Below, in pieces: positions 35,007-45,764 of a stretch of 64,000 nucleotides of DNA. The notes beneath the pieces are model-generated. The model ran no database searches, was not told where the DNA came from, and saw only the letters and a program-made list of their open reading frames with translations. The stretch's first letter is position 1; the number at the start of each line of letters is the position of its first letter. This DNA comes from Ephydatia muelleri (Eukaryota; Porifera; Demospongiae; Spongillida; Spongillidae), in contig JABACO010000010.1 in NCBI GenBank assembly GCA_013339895.1, forward strand, positions 8,613,453 to 8,677,452, given 5' to 3'. The position numbers and the translations under genes are program-made.

Positions 35007-36165
35007 TGAGAGAGAGAGGAGAGGGCAGGATGGTTGCAACTGCAGCTGTCCAGGACCTATCACACATCCCACAGTAACCCTCGCTTTAACTTTCGCACAA
35101 CCACATCTTTTTAACCAAAGCCACGCCTCTCTTTAACCAAAGCCTTAACTAAGCTGTTAACCTAACCTGTCCATTGGAAAATGAAAACTTAAGCAGTTTC
35201 AATGTGGACGTGGCATTCTTGGTTCCCGGGGATGGGTAGTTGTAGTTCTCAATGGTCTGAGAACTAGGATTGAAGGTGTGGACGACGCGCACGTCTGTTT
35301 CATCCACCTGACGAGCACATGATCCCAAGTGAGCACAGCAGATGATCACATGACCCCCAAGTGAGCACAGCCGATGATCACATGACCCCAATTGAGCACA
35401 GCAGATGATCACATGATCCCAATTGAGCACAGCAGATGATCACATGACCCCCAAGTGAGCACAGCCGATGATCACATGACCCCAATTGAGCACAGCAGAT
35501 GATCACATGACCCCAAGTGAGCACAGCAGATGATCACATGATCCCAAGTGAGCACAGCAGATGATCACATGATCCCAAGTGAGCACAGCAGATGATCACA
35601 TGATCCCAAGTGAGCACAGCAGATGATCACATGATCCCAAGTGAGCACAGCAGATGATCACATGACCCCCAAGTGAGCAAAGCAGATGATCACATGACCC
35701 CAAATAAGCACAGCAGATGATCACATGACCCCAAGTGAGCACAGCAGATGATCACATGACCCCAAGTGAGCACAGCAGACCACGGGTGAGCACAATGGAA
35801 GCTGTAACATAGACTGATAAGAATGTACAGCTTGCACACTCACCTCCTCATATAAATGGAGTATTTTCCATTTACTCCTAAAAGGATAAGCATGTGAGAG
35901 TGGGCGTGCATGTTTATATGTTCACTGCATGTCTGGTCAGGTGATTTAACCATTGTGTAGTCAGGTGATGTAACCATTGTGTAGTCAGGTGATGTAACCA
36001 TTGTGTAGTCAGGTGATGTAACCATTGTGTGGTCAGGTGATGTAACCATTGTGTGGTCAGGTGATGTAACCATTGTGTGCAGGTACATGTAGTGCTGAGC
36101 TGTATGACCCCTCCTCCCCAGCACACACACATATACACATACATAACCACATACATACATGGACT

Positions 36166-36206
<41 letters not shown>

Positions 36207-36230
36207 AACACGCACGCACGCGCACACACA

Positions 36231-36271
<41 letters not shown>

Positions 36272-37129
36272 GCAGTTGGTTGCCACCAGTATCCAGTGAA
36301 GCGGTCAAACTCCTCCTACAGATGATATGAATGTTTTGGGACACAGTAATCAAGTTGCAGAAAAGGGAGGATGTGTGAAGGGAGAGATGGTGTGGAGGGG
36401 GAGGATGAGATGGTCTCACCTGTGTTACAAAGGCGGGTTGACCGGCTGAAATCTTTCGCTGACTCCTCAGGTCTGTAAATCAAAAAGGGCCTCGAAAATG
36501 TCACATTGAACCACGCCCGTGAGGACGGTTTACCGGATGTGTATGTCAATTTGTGTTTCTCCCCTTTTGTGGCGTCAAGCAACCATATGTCTCCGTCACA
36601 CACGCACGCCGCTAGAGTGGTGGAGTCTGGACACAACTGGAAGTCTACCGCGTTCGGTAATGAAGGGAACGAGGTAACAAGAGCCTTCAATTTCAATGAT
36701 CGTAGAGAAAAAGAGATGCCTTTTTTAAATTTCAAAGAAGTATCGGTACGGCCAAAAACTCACCCCGTGCCTTTGGATCACGGAGCAGTTGGTGCCGTCT
36801 TGTGCGAAGATGGAGTCACGGCCAGCGAGATACTTGTAGTTCGTGATGCCCCGGCTGAACGTTCGCATGCGCTCTTGCAAGAGCTGCTCCGATCGACTCA
36901 ACTGCTGCTGAGGAACTGGGCCCAACATCTTGACCCATTCCTTGTTGTTCTCAACCAAGTCTATCGAGTACAGCGAGTTTGCGCTCGCCCCAAACGAAGA
37001 CAAGAACAGCAGTTGCTTGTCATCGCTGGTGAAATTGAATTTGTCCGGGACGCCAGCGAAAACTTTAGAGTAACTACTTTGAACGGCCCGACAATGTGCT
37101 ATGCAAGCTGTTAGATCCATCGGTTCCAC
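30141..37129 (-). CDS. DPP8/9: Dipeptidyl peptidase 8/9-like serine protease, multi-exon
   Basis: Cytosolic prolyl dipeptidyl peptidase (S9B) that removes N-terminal Xaa-Pro. It starts [16 protein letters not shown] at 37129 (exon 1 to about 36774, with [19 protein letters not shown]). Then come the propeller exons at 36531-36719 ([20 protein letters not shown]), about 36425-36472 ([14 protein letters not shown]) and about 36269-36314. The last carries the substrate N-terminus-binding glutamates ([15 protein letters not shown]). Later exons carry [16 protein letters not shown] (about 35170-35310), [13 protein letters not shown] (about 34840-34930), [11 protein letters not shown] (about 32100) and [13 protein letters not shown] (about 31760-31840). 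The nucleophile motif GWSYG|GYMSL spans an intron at about 31460-31545. Exon 31006-31098 has [14 protein letters not shown]. Exon 30141-30344 has the catalytic Asp (HGMNDENV) and His (GERHGIR). The complete triad is present. Introns carry many arrays. Confidence 0.9.
30345..30780. repeat. About 61-bp tandem repeat in DPP8/9 intron
   Basis: About 6-7 copies of a composite unit made of two related halves (GGGGTATAGAAGGGGTTAAA and GGTATAGAAAGGGTTAAGAG). It directly adjoins the acceptor of the last exon. Confidence 0.93.
31130..31390. repeat. 22-bp tandem repeat in DPP8/9 intron
   Basis: Unit GAGTATACAGAGCAGTACAC plus AA, about 10 copies with deletions. The cysteine/leucine-rich minus-strand frames here are artefacts. 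Confidence 0.92.
31858..32040. repeat. Purine-rich tract in DPP8/9 intron
   Basis: GGGAGGAAGA-type sequence on the + strand, pyrimidine in the transcript. It lies directly upstream of the acceptor of the exon carrying [10 protein letters not shown]. Confidence 0.9.
32226..32362. repeat. CA-rich repeat in DPP8/9 intron
   Basis: Alternating CACACATA and CACACATAATA units on the + strand, TG-rich in the transcript. Confidence 0.92.
33590..33626. repeat. (CA)n microsatellite within the DPP8/9 gene
   Basis: About 18 CA units on the + strand, TG in the transcript. Confidence 0.93.
34612..34773. repeat. (GA)n/(GGGA)n tract in DPP8/9 intron
   Basis: GA and GGGA units on the + strand, CT in the transcript. 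It lies just upstream of the acceptor of the [16 protein letters not shown] exon. Confidence 0.93.
34946..34994. repeat. (TG)n microsatellite in DPP8/9 intron
   Basis: About 24 TG units on the + strand, thus CA in the transcript, followed on the + strand by a short GA run. One of two CA-sense arrays in this window. Confidence 0.93.
35310..35790. repeat. 31-bp tandem repeat, about 15 copies, in DPP8/9 intron
   Basis: Unit GAGCACAGCAGATGATCACA plus TGACCCCAAGT, with small variants (CCGATG, GATCCC). No unique spacers, so it is a minisatellite and not a CRISPR array. Confidence 0.95.
35935..36085. repeat. 24-bp tandem repeat, about 6 copies, in DPP8/9 intron
   Basis: Unit GTGATGTAACCATTGTGTAG plus TCAG. 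Confidence 0.93.
36167..36270. repeat. (CA)n microsatellite overlapping a DPP8/9 donor site
   Basis: CA repeat on the + strand. In the transcript the donor of the EEFDR exon is itself the first GT of the (GT)n tract (GCAG then GTGTGTG). Confidence 0.93.
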
Positions 37130-37400
37130 ACAACCAAAGGTTTGTTTTATTTATTTATTATTGACCAACCAATTTATAAAATTAGTTTTGATATATACGG
37201 CACATAGACATAAAAGCATAATTATAATTACTCTTTCGCGGTCAAAGCCGGTACACATTTAGTGCGAAATAATAAGCTTTTCGCATTGCAGGAAAACGTA
37301 GTTTGCAAACAACTTACAGTAATATGACCAGGAAACAACTGATCAATGCGTTGTTGACTACAAAGTATTAACTGTTTAGATAAACAGAGTGGCTTTAGTA
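37130..37400. other. Upstream of DPP8/9
   Basis: Non-coding; presumed promoter and 5' UTR of DPP8/9. No motif that I can support. Confidence 0.4.
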
Positions 37401-37765
37401 TAGCAGCTGCGGTGCAATATTGCTCTGTTGCTCGTGAAAGAGTTAAAGGTTGTGCATGTAGTACAATAAATAATAACGGCCGTATTCCACCTACTGAGAC
37501 CATTACAATAGAAGCAGTCTCTCACACTCCATTCCGTCAAAAAGACCTTTCCTGCAAACTTGAAGATAGCCAATTTAATAAGCTATTTGCCAGTCAGAGC
37601 ATGTCTATTATCTTGCTGCAAATTGGATGCTGGGCAAGCCGGCTGCGTTCGACTTCCCTGTCACATCACCGCTAGTTCCTAACAGTTTACCTGAAGCAAA
37701 TATGATAGCGGGATCTGCAGCCTTTGCTGCCGAGGAACGCAAGCATAGGTCCAATGATGTGTCAT
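37400..37765 (+). pseudogene. Non-LTR reverse transcriptase fragment (C-terminal, internally deleted)
   Basis: Two separated pieces resemble the other copies: PPTETITIEAVSHTPFRQKD.../KLEDSQFNKLF (pre-zinc region) and, directly after, KPAAFDFPVTSPLVPNSLPE plus AAFAAEERKHRSND (endonuclease-like region). The zinc-finger section between them is missing. No intact frame. Confidence 0.7.
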
Positions 37766-37969
37766 ATTATTTATTAATAATAAATTATTAATAATATATA
37801 TTGAAATAAGGATGTAAATAAAAATTTATGTATGTAATAATACACACTAATTATTTTGTGTATTCCCTGTAATGTAATATACAGCATTGAATAAGCCTTT
37901 TCACACAATAACATTTAGATTATTAAACTGTGATTAGGACCATTTATTGCTGTATATGTGTTTGAATAT

Positions 37970-38200
37970 ATGTGGCAATCGAGACATCAGGAGTGTATGG
38001 TCCAAGAACAGCCGATTTCCTAAAAGAGCTGGGACATCGGTTGAGGCAAGTGTCGGGAGAGGCGAGCTCTTTCCATTATCTTGCCCAAAGGCTGTCGGTT
38101 GCCATTCAGAGAAGCTTCAGTAATGGGGACAATGGATGGGGATGGGGAGGAGTTCTTTGTATAGTGCTTTATGTATGTTTACTTGTATTGTATTTATTAT
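37970..38200 (+). pseudogene. Fragment of a related retroelement C-terminus
   Basis: VAIETSGVYGPRTADFLKEL followed by ASSFHYLAQRLSVAIQR resembles the VxETYGxWGxEA...LASRLSI tail of the neighbouring copies but is diverged, so it is probably another subfamily. Confidence 0.5.
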
Positions 38201-38230
38201 ATTAAATAATTAATTATTAAAACGTTTGAA

Positions 38231-38244
38231 TAATAATAATAATA

Positions 38245-38275
<31 letters not shown>
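38231..38275. repeat. (AAT)n microsatellite
   Basis: AAT/ATT repeat just beyond the 3' end of the minus-strand element; likely its 3' tail. Confidence 0.9.
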
Positions 38276-38277
<2 letters not shown>

Positions 38278-38336
38278 ACTGCAGTGAGATAATCACAATG
38301 CATGCATTATCATTAAAATCAGGATACAAGAATACA

Positions 38337-40360
38337 CTAATGAGAATACTCAAGAAGGGGAGCACGGGCACATCTGAGGAGGATGGCTCTTGCATTCTGT
38401 CTCATCAGTGTGACAGCCAGCAGACAGTACATTTGGCACAGTGCCTCAGTTTCACAGATTCCCACTTGCATAGCTAGCCTCTTGCTCAATCTAGAGTAGC
38501 ATTCTTTGGCTTCACATCCCCAACCACCATAGACTTCCACCACTAATGGAATACATGTCCAGCCCAACCTTGCACACATCTGATCATTCTTGGCATGCTT
38601 TTCAATCTCACCAACCTCTGCAGAGTTGCCTGAAGCCAAACTCGCTTCCAGAATCAAGTCCGTATTAAGCGGATGAATGACTTTCAGGTCAAAAGCTGCA
38701 GGGTTGGAGAGGGACCAGTTTGGCACCAGCACATCAGCTGGCCTAGAAAAGTCTATGCCTGGACCTTTCTCCAGTTGAGGAGATAAGCATGCTTTGGAGC
38801 ACAGGTTGGCAACACAGTCTCTCAGCTTATTGTGCCGTGCAATGACATCCCCTCCAGAACGACATGTAAGGGCGTGGTGGCAATCTGGATCAAGGGCACT
38901 TGAGCAGAAGGGACATTTACTGTCAGCTGAGAAGACAGGTAGACCTAGCCACCATTTTAATAGGACTTGCATCTCTTGAGGCTCCAAAGCTAAGTCATTG
39001 TGTATGCAAGGAATAGCTCTCAACCAGGCATTAGCATTACTGGCTGATACTGCTCTGAGTCTTGCTCTGGTACAGACTGTACTGTTGATAAGAAGAGTCT
39101 GAAAGGAATTGTCTTCAATTTTGCCTGATAGATGGTGCTGTTGTGGAGGAGAGCTAGTCACTGATTCAAATGTTATTGCATCAGCAGAGTTGATCTTTGT
39201 GTTGTAGAGTGCTATTGCCTGTTTGAGGTGATGGGAAGCATTTGGAGCACTGGTGACATCAATAGCATTGGACAAAGACGAAATGAATGCACTGGAGGAG
39301 TGGTTAGAGACTGATGTCAATCCAAGACCACCATGCCGTAATGGTAGCTGAACTTGTTTGGTGGCTGAAAGTGTAAGTTCGAAGGCTGCACATTCTTCCA
39401 AACAGTGGAGGACATCTTCATCAAAGAGCATAAACTGCCTTAGAGAAGAATCACACGGAGGAACTGAGCGACCTAAATGGGACAGCTTACAAAAACTAGC
39501 ACAGTGGCGAAGTAGCAAGATGGATACTTGAGGGTCACATAGCTGAGGTAAAAGATGGAGAAGAGAACAAGCCTGCTTTCTCTTTGCCTCAATGTATTCA
39601 CCACAAAATTCTGGACTTCCAATTGGTGCCCCCAGGATTTCAAAGTTAGGTGTAGTTGATGTAGGGATGCTGGAGTCGAAAGGTTGAAAGGTATCTGTAT
39701 TAGGACTGAACAGTTCACATTTGGATGGGTTAAGGATCAGACCATTTGGCTTGCCGTCTGCACCTAGGACCTCTAGAGCTCTGAGCACAGCAGAGCCTGG
39801 ACCAGCCAGGGCCCCATCATCTAAGTACCAGGCATTAAGCAAGAGCTGTTGACATTGAGGGTCAGCTGCTAACTTTTTCAGAACTGATTGAAGGACTAGA
39901 GCAAACAGTAGAGGGCCAAGAGGATCACCTTGCTGAACCCCTGATGCCGAGGAAATTGAACCAACAGGATGCCAAAGTTTTGGATGTTGTGAGTAACACC
40001 AGGAGGTCCATGGGTAAATCTCTGGAAAGTGCATTAAACATTGTTGGAGAACAGCATCCCTAGATACAAGATTAAAAGCATTCTGCATGTCGACTTTAAC
40101 AACAGCAAAATCAGGGTCACTCCAATGCTGCTCTAAAACCTCTCGGAGGTTGTGGATTATCTTTTCTGATCCTCTTGGGCACGCCACACCAAACTGAAAA
40201 GGACTGAAAAAGTCAGAAGCCTTTTCCTTTACCACGTTGCAGGCACACTTGCTAGCCAGCCTTCTTATCACCTCCCCTACAGCAATTGGCCTAACATCCC
40301 AACTGTTTCCCTTTACCTTCAACAACGCTGTCAAACTTCCTCCTGCTAGAAGTGGATAAT
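38337..40360 (-). pseudogene. Non-LTR retrotransposon fragment with long open frame (RT + zinc finger + RLE-like domain)
   Basis: The longest copy, about 670 codons without a stop. It includes reverse transcriptase segments (WDVRPIAVGEVIRRLASKC, FGVACPRGSEKI, VVKVDMQNAFNLVSRDA, GVQQGDPLGPLLFALVLQ) and the catalytic box WYLDDGALAG. Then come a CxxC...HHxxxC zinc motif (CPFCSSALDPDCHHALTC), GGDVIARHNKLRD and RPADVLV...AFDLKV, which looks like a restriction-like endonuclease (PD-D/ExK) core. This order suggests an RLE-type non-LTR element; the exact clade is not assigned. The 5' end is truncated at an ATT repeat near 40360; the apparent ATG upstream is not native. Confidence 0.8.
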
Positions 40361-40404
40361 AATAATAATAATAATAATTGATACATCTGATGATGCCTGG
40401 CAAC

Positions 40405-41415
40405 AGGCTCAGCCCAGCCTGAGCAAGGGTGGCCTGGGTTTAAGATCTCTCTCCCATCATGCAAGTGGAGCTTTTATTGCTTCTTTGTCATCCTCTGGCT
40501 CTGCATCAGATTCTGTCCAAAATCTGTCTGATGCAGTTGGCATCTTCAATCATTTAGTCCCTGTAGCAGACAGCATACAAGTAGAAAGCCTCCTGTCATC
40601 TGCTATTCCCCAGAAAATACTATCACAAAAGCTGGATAACCACCTCTTTAGTTCACTCCTGGAAGCTTCCACCATTGCAAACAAAGCTCGTTTGCTGTCA
40701 GTCTCATCTCCCCACACAGCTTCTTGGTTTTCAGTACCACCTTGTGAGCGTCAGGGCCTCCACCTTGACCCATCACAGTTCCAAGTTGCTATCAAATGGT
40801 GGCTTGGTCTGGATACATCTGGTGGCACCCAGTGTGCCTTGTGTCCAGAAAAAAAGCCTTGACCCTCTTGGCCATCACGCAACAACATGCAAGCGTGGGG
40901 GAGATGTTGTGTTCCGTCACAACAGGCTACGAGACATAGTTGCTGAGACCTGTCGTCGTGCCCATCTCAGCATACATCTGGAAGTAGGTCAAAACCTTTC
41001 TCACGACCACAGCAATACACGCCCAGCAGACATACTTGTCCCTCATTGGTGTATGGGCAAGTCTGCAGCCCTGGACCTATCCATCACATCACCGCTTAAT
41101 CCAATTACCTTACCAGAAGCGGGAGTGACAGCTGGTGCAGCTGCAAAGGCAACCGAGGAGAGAAAGCTCAAAGCCAATGTTGCTAAATGTGCAGCCCTGG
41201 GATGGGTATGTGTTCCTGTAGTTGCGGAGTCCTACGGAGCATGGGGCCTGAAGGCAATGGATTTCTTTTCAAAACTTGCATCCCGCATAGCTACTTCTGT
41301 GGGTAAATCGAAGTCTGTTGTCCTCCACGAGATTTATGGGAGGCTAAACATGCATATAGTAAGAGCCAACTCTACGGCAATACTGTCAAGGGACATACCC
41401 CTTGAATCTCTGTAG
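40405..41415 (+). pseudogene. Non-LTR retrotransposon C-terminal fragment with frameshift
   Basis: Starts inside the thumb/connector (SKGGLGLRSLSHHASGAFIA). It continues to GTQCALCPEKK, then shifts frame in a run of seven A near 40850 and resumes as LDPLGHHATTCKRGGDVVF, RPADILVPHWCMGKSAALDL and SYGAWGLKAMDFFSKLASRI, stopping at 41415. It is 5'-truncated and dead. Confidence 0.82.
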
Positions 41416-41609
41416 TAATCTTTTGCGTGTTGTTGTTGTGTTAATAGTATTGCTGTTTGTGTACCTCGTGTATCTCATGTATGTATTTCATTCATGTATT
41501 TATGTATATATATTATTATTATTTAAAAAAGAATAATTGCAAGAATACATGAGCACCTAAAAAAAATAATGCCTTTAATTTATTAAGCCGTCAAGCTCTT
41601 TTGTAAGAA

Positions 41610-43300
41610 TGCAGTACACACTTCCCAGAGCTACTCCCGTGGGTTAGTTGGTGCTATAGCCGGCATCCTGTGCTGTGGCACACCTTAGGCAATTTAACAT
41701 CTCAATCTGGTGTGCAGCAAGGAGACCCACTGGGCCCCTTGCTTTTCTCCCTCGTTCTTAATGTTGTAGTCAAAGCGATTGCCACTCATCCTGAATGCGG
41801 TGACCTTTTATATCACGTGTGGTACCTTGATGACGGTGCTCTTGCGGGCCCAAGTTCACATGTTAGGACAGCACTCAGCTTGCTCATTGAGCTTGGTCCC
41901 CCACTTGGCCGTCACGTGAACATCAAGAAGTGTGAGGTTTTTAGCAGTGGGTGTTTGACTCATTTCCCAATGGAGATGAAACAGTCTAGCAAACCCAATC
42001 TTGAGATCTTGGGGATACCTATTGGTGACTCTGTCTTTTGTAGGGCTGTCCTGGATAGGAAAAGGTCTGAGGCAGGTGTTCTACTTAAGAGACTGGACGA
42101 TGTTGGTCAAGTCGACCCCCAAGTGGCTCTGGTACTCCTCCGGCTTTGTGGTGGTTACTGTAAGCTTGTCCATCTTGCTCGTGCCGTACCCCCTTCGTTC
42201 TCTCAGTCTGTTCTGCAGTTATTTGATCAAGATGTTCAAAAATGTTTCACTTCTTGCACAGGTGTGCATCCTTCCATTGCTGCGTGGAAGCAGGCCCAGC
42301 TGAGCCTCAGCCGAGGAGGCCTTGGGCTGCGTTCCCTGTCTCATCATGCACCAGCAGCCTTTATTGCATCGTTATGTTTCTCTGGCCTGGGTTCAAATTC
42401 TCATGTACACCTCCTCCAGTCCTTGGAGACATTTAATTCTTCAGTTCATCAGTCAGACAACATACAGATCGGAACAGTACTGGAAAAGTTACCTTCTCAG
42501 AAGACTCTTTCCAGTATCTTGGACAATAATTTATTCAGAGTTCTCCAGGGTTCTCTGTCGATTGCTGACAGAGCTCGTCTTTTATCAGCATCCTCCCCAC
42601 ATGCTTCCTCATGGCTGACGGTTATTCCATCTGAAGGTCAAGGCTTACATTTAGACCCTCCAGTACTTCAGACAGCACTGAAGTGGTGGTTAGGGCTTGA
42701 CACAGCTGAGGGTTCTGTTTGCGCACTCTGCCCAGATAAAATGTTGGATCCCCTAGGGCATCATGCCGCTACTTGTAAACGTGGTGGGGATGTGGTAGTC
42801 CGCCACAACAGGTTGAGGGACATATTGGCAGAAACATGTAGGCGAGCCCACTTTAGTGTACAAGTAGAAGCTGGCTGCAACCTTACACCAGATCACAGCC
42901 ACTCTCGTCCTGCAGATGTCCTCATTTCCAACTGGGCTTTAGGGAAAACGGCAGCCTGCGACATATCAGTTACCTCTCCGCTGAACTCAAACATTATGTC
43001 TGAAGCGGGAGTAACTGCTGGAGCAGCTGCGCAAGCCACTGAGCTCAGAAAGCATGAGGCCAGCGATGTGAAGTGCAGCGAGTTAGGTTGGTTATGTATC
43101 CCTCTTGTGGAGAGTCGTATGGCGCATGGGGGAAAGAGGCTATGGAGTCATTTTCGAGTCTAGCCTCTCGCCTAGCCATAACATCATCAAGGCCCAAGTC
43201 TGCCGTTCTATCAGAGCTGTATGGCCGGCTCAATCTGAACCTTGTAAGGGCTAATATGAGGGCTATAATGTCCAGATATTGCCCTCAAGATTATCTCTGA
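41610..43300 (+). pseudogene. Non-LTR retrotransposon fragment (from RT palm to C-terminus), frameshifted
   Basis: In frame from about 41617 (HFPELLPWVSWCYSRHPVLW) through QSGVQQGDPLGPLLFSLVL, VWYLDDGALAGP, CALCPDKMLDPLGHHAATC and RPADVLISNWALGKTAACDI. It shifts frame near 43110 and ends SRYCPQDYL at 43300. An AAT repeat follows at about 43406-43435. The RT fingers are missing (5' truncation). Confidence 0.85.
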
Positions 43301-43479
43301 AGTGTTATTTAGTTTGGTCATGTTTTCGTGTGTTTTGTATGTCCTATAATTGTATCTTGTATCATATTATGAATTATCAAAAAAAATATTTAAAATTATA
43401 ATATAAATAATATAAATAATAATAATAATAATAAAATACTAATAATAATGTTAATTACATACACTGAATATACTTATAT

Positions 43480-43995
43480 TACTCAGTGTGCCAATTCTGC
43501 CCCCATATCACTTTGGATCCTCTTGGACATCACGCAGTGTCATGCAGACATGGTGGCAATGTGGTCATCAGACACAATCACCTGCTAAACATTTTTACGG
43601 AGTTCTGTCATTGTGCTCACTTGTCTGTACGTGTTGAGGCTGGCCGAGGCCTTTTGGGAGTCAACAGCAACTCCCATCCAGCAGATGTGCTTGTTGATGG
43701 GTGGGAGAGGGCACAACCTGTGGCCTTTGATTTAACAGTTACCTCTCCCCTTACTCCTGCCACTTTGGGTGATGCTTGTAAATCAACAGAAGCTGCAGCT
43801 TATACAGCAGAGTGTCGGAAGCACTCTTCTAATGACCCAAAGTGTCAGGAGTTGGGGTGGGCCCTTGCTGTTGAAACGTATGGCAATTGGGGTAAAGAGG
43901 CCCAAAACACTTTCTCACGACTGGCATCTCTTCTTTCAATCAGCCAGTGCTGCCTGAAGTCTAAGATCATTTCGGAGATCTATGGTCGGCTCTAG
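43480..43995 (+). pseudogene. Non-LTR retrotransposon C-terminal fragment
   Basis: Starts at the zinc motif (CQFCPHITLDPLGHHAVSC), then GGNVVIRHNHLLN, HPADVLVDGW, VAFDLTVTSPLTP and ETYGNWGKEAQNTFSRLASL, with a stop at 43995. A diverged, 5'-truncated copy. Confidence 0.8.
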
Positions 43996-44228
43996 TGAGG
44001 TCAGTAGCTAGGGCCATCCTTTCTAGTAGAGTTATTCTGTGTTAATTTTAGGTGTCATAAAATTGTGTATGTAGGATGTAGTCCACATGAATTTTGCATT
44101 TGTGTGTTATTTATGTATCAGTGTATTGAATATGTGTGTTATGTAATAAAAATTTAAAAAATAAGCATTCCTACATTGATACATATGTGTATAAATACAC
44201 AAGCACACATGGGATAACAGTACAATAT

Positions 44229-45494
44229 TTAGAACTGAATGTTGTCTCCAGTGGCCGGCACCGGGGATTTCATCAGTATGGCTCTGGCATTAGACCAGAC
44301 GAGGATGATACCAAGCTTGCTATATAGGGTGGACAGGATCATCGACTTTGATTTGTTTGTGATGATGGCAATCCTGGAAGCAATAAAAGAAAAAGTGTCG
44401 CGTGCTTCAGTTCCCCATGCTCCATACGTCTCTACGGCTAAGGGAGTGCAGCGCCATCCTAGTTCAGAGCACTTGACATCGTACTTGGAGTGTTTACGTA
44501 CCTCTGCTGCTTTGGCTGCCGTACCAGCTGAAACTCCCGCTTCCAAAATGATTGAGGGATTAAGCGGTGAGGTGACAGTGATATCGTAAGCAGCACTAGC
44601 AGAACCACTGGGATTAGAGACTAGTATATCAGCCGGACGAGTGAGGGCTTTGTCCCTACCTAAACCACCACCCACTTCCAAGCGAACTGACAGGGATGCC
44701 TGGCGGCATGCCTCATAGACTGCATTGCGTAACAGGTTATGGCGATTGGTCACATCGCCCCCACGCTTGCAGGTAACACTGTGATGACACAATGGATCCA
44801 GCATGGTCTCTGGGCATAGTGGGCAAGTCTGAGGAATGGCATTATTCTCAGAATGGGGATTTAAACCCAACCACCATTTGACTGCAGTGTTAAGCTCACA
44901 CGGATTGAGGTGAAGTCCCATGACTTCAGAAGGGACAACTGAGAGCCAGGCAGAGGCATGAGTGAGGGGAGAACACTGAGAGAAGTCGTGCTTTGTTAGC
45001 ACAGGACATGGAGTTGTAAAGGATGGCAAACTGTGATTCTTCAATCACATCAGATAGGTATCGCTGTGTAGGCGGGTTGGACAGCAGAGTTTGGACTGAT
45101 ACAGCTTCAGGAGGTGGAACACAGTTGTTGAATAAAGTGATTGTGCTGGCAAGAAGGGGGTGGGATGGGGTGGCTGAGTCAGAACTGCATAGTGATGAGA
45201 TATAAGCGGCCGGGGTGTGGAGGGAGAGGGGGCGCAATCCTAGGCCTCCTCTACATGGGCTCAGCTGAGCTTGCTTCCAAGCATCTACTGAGATGTCCAG
45301 GCTGTGCATTTGGTGAAGCAGATGGCAACAGCGAGGTCATAGGCCTTCAAGGCCTCAACCATCGATGAGGAAGGTGTGCCTCTAGCTAGGTGTATTAGTT
45401 TGCAAAAGGAGGCACAATGACGGAGAAGAGTGAGGGCAACATGAGGGTCTGAAGAGCCAATATCTTCTAGGTGAGAAAGTAGTGCTAAGGGACT
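44229..45494 (-). pseudogene. Non-LTR retrotransposon C-terminal fragment, joined to a stray HDGF/LEDGF-like piece
   Basis: Transcript order: SDPHVALTLLRHCASFCKLI (about 45440), a frameshift near 45305, then QAQLSPCRGGLGLRPLSLHT, a second frameshift near 45000, then HASAWLSVVPSEVMGLHLNP, CPLCPETMLDPLCHHSVTC, RPADILVSNPSG...AYDITV and ETYGAWGTEARDTF, stopping at 44229. Its 5' end forms a perfect 39-bp inverted repeat and abuts the fragment at 45547-45755. Confidence 0.82.
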
Positions 45495-45546
45495 GGAACA
45501 TTTTCTTAGTCCCTTAGCACTACTTTCTCACCTAGAAGATATTGGC
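45456..45546. repeat. Perfect 39-bp inverted repeat with 13-bp spacer
   Basis: 45456-45494 is the exact reverse complement of 45508-45546; the spacer is GGAACATTTTCTT. The left arm is retrotransposon coding sequence (LLSHLEDIG region). The right arm is its copy-back and is followed immediately by the HDGF/LEDGF-like fragment. Confidence 0.92.
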
Positions 45547-45755
45547 TTGTCCAAGGCCTGCTTGATTGAAATTTGCTCCATGGGTTGCACTGGAGGATTG
45601 TCCAAGGCCAGTTTGGTTGAGGGATCCTCCATGAGCAGCTGTGTTGAGGATTCTTCCATGGGTTGCACTGGAGGATTGTCCAAGGCCAGTTTGGTTGAGG
45701 TTTGCTCCACTGATGGTATTGAGAGCTCCTCCATGGAATGTTTCTCTGAGGGTTA
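45547..45755 (-). pseudogene. Displaced fragment of the HDGF/LEDGF-like gene (exon 5 repeats)
   Basis: On the minus strand this reads HSMEELSIPSVEQTSTKLAL... to ISIKQALDK, nearly identical to 50461-50820 of the HDGF/LEDGF-like gene but lacking two of its 78-bp repeat units. It lies in sense orientation with respect to the retrotransposon fragment at its 3' side. Confidence 0.88.
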
Positions 45756-45764
45756 ACATTATTA

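Noticed and set aside
35310-35790. Possible CRISPR-like array
   Set aside because: Direct tandem repeats without unique spacers in an intron of a eukaryotic gene.
37972-38205. A cellular gene with VAIETSGVYGPRTADF
   Set aside because: Matches the tail motif of the surrounding retroelement copies better than any cellular family; recorded as a retroelement fragment.
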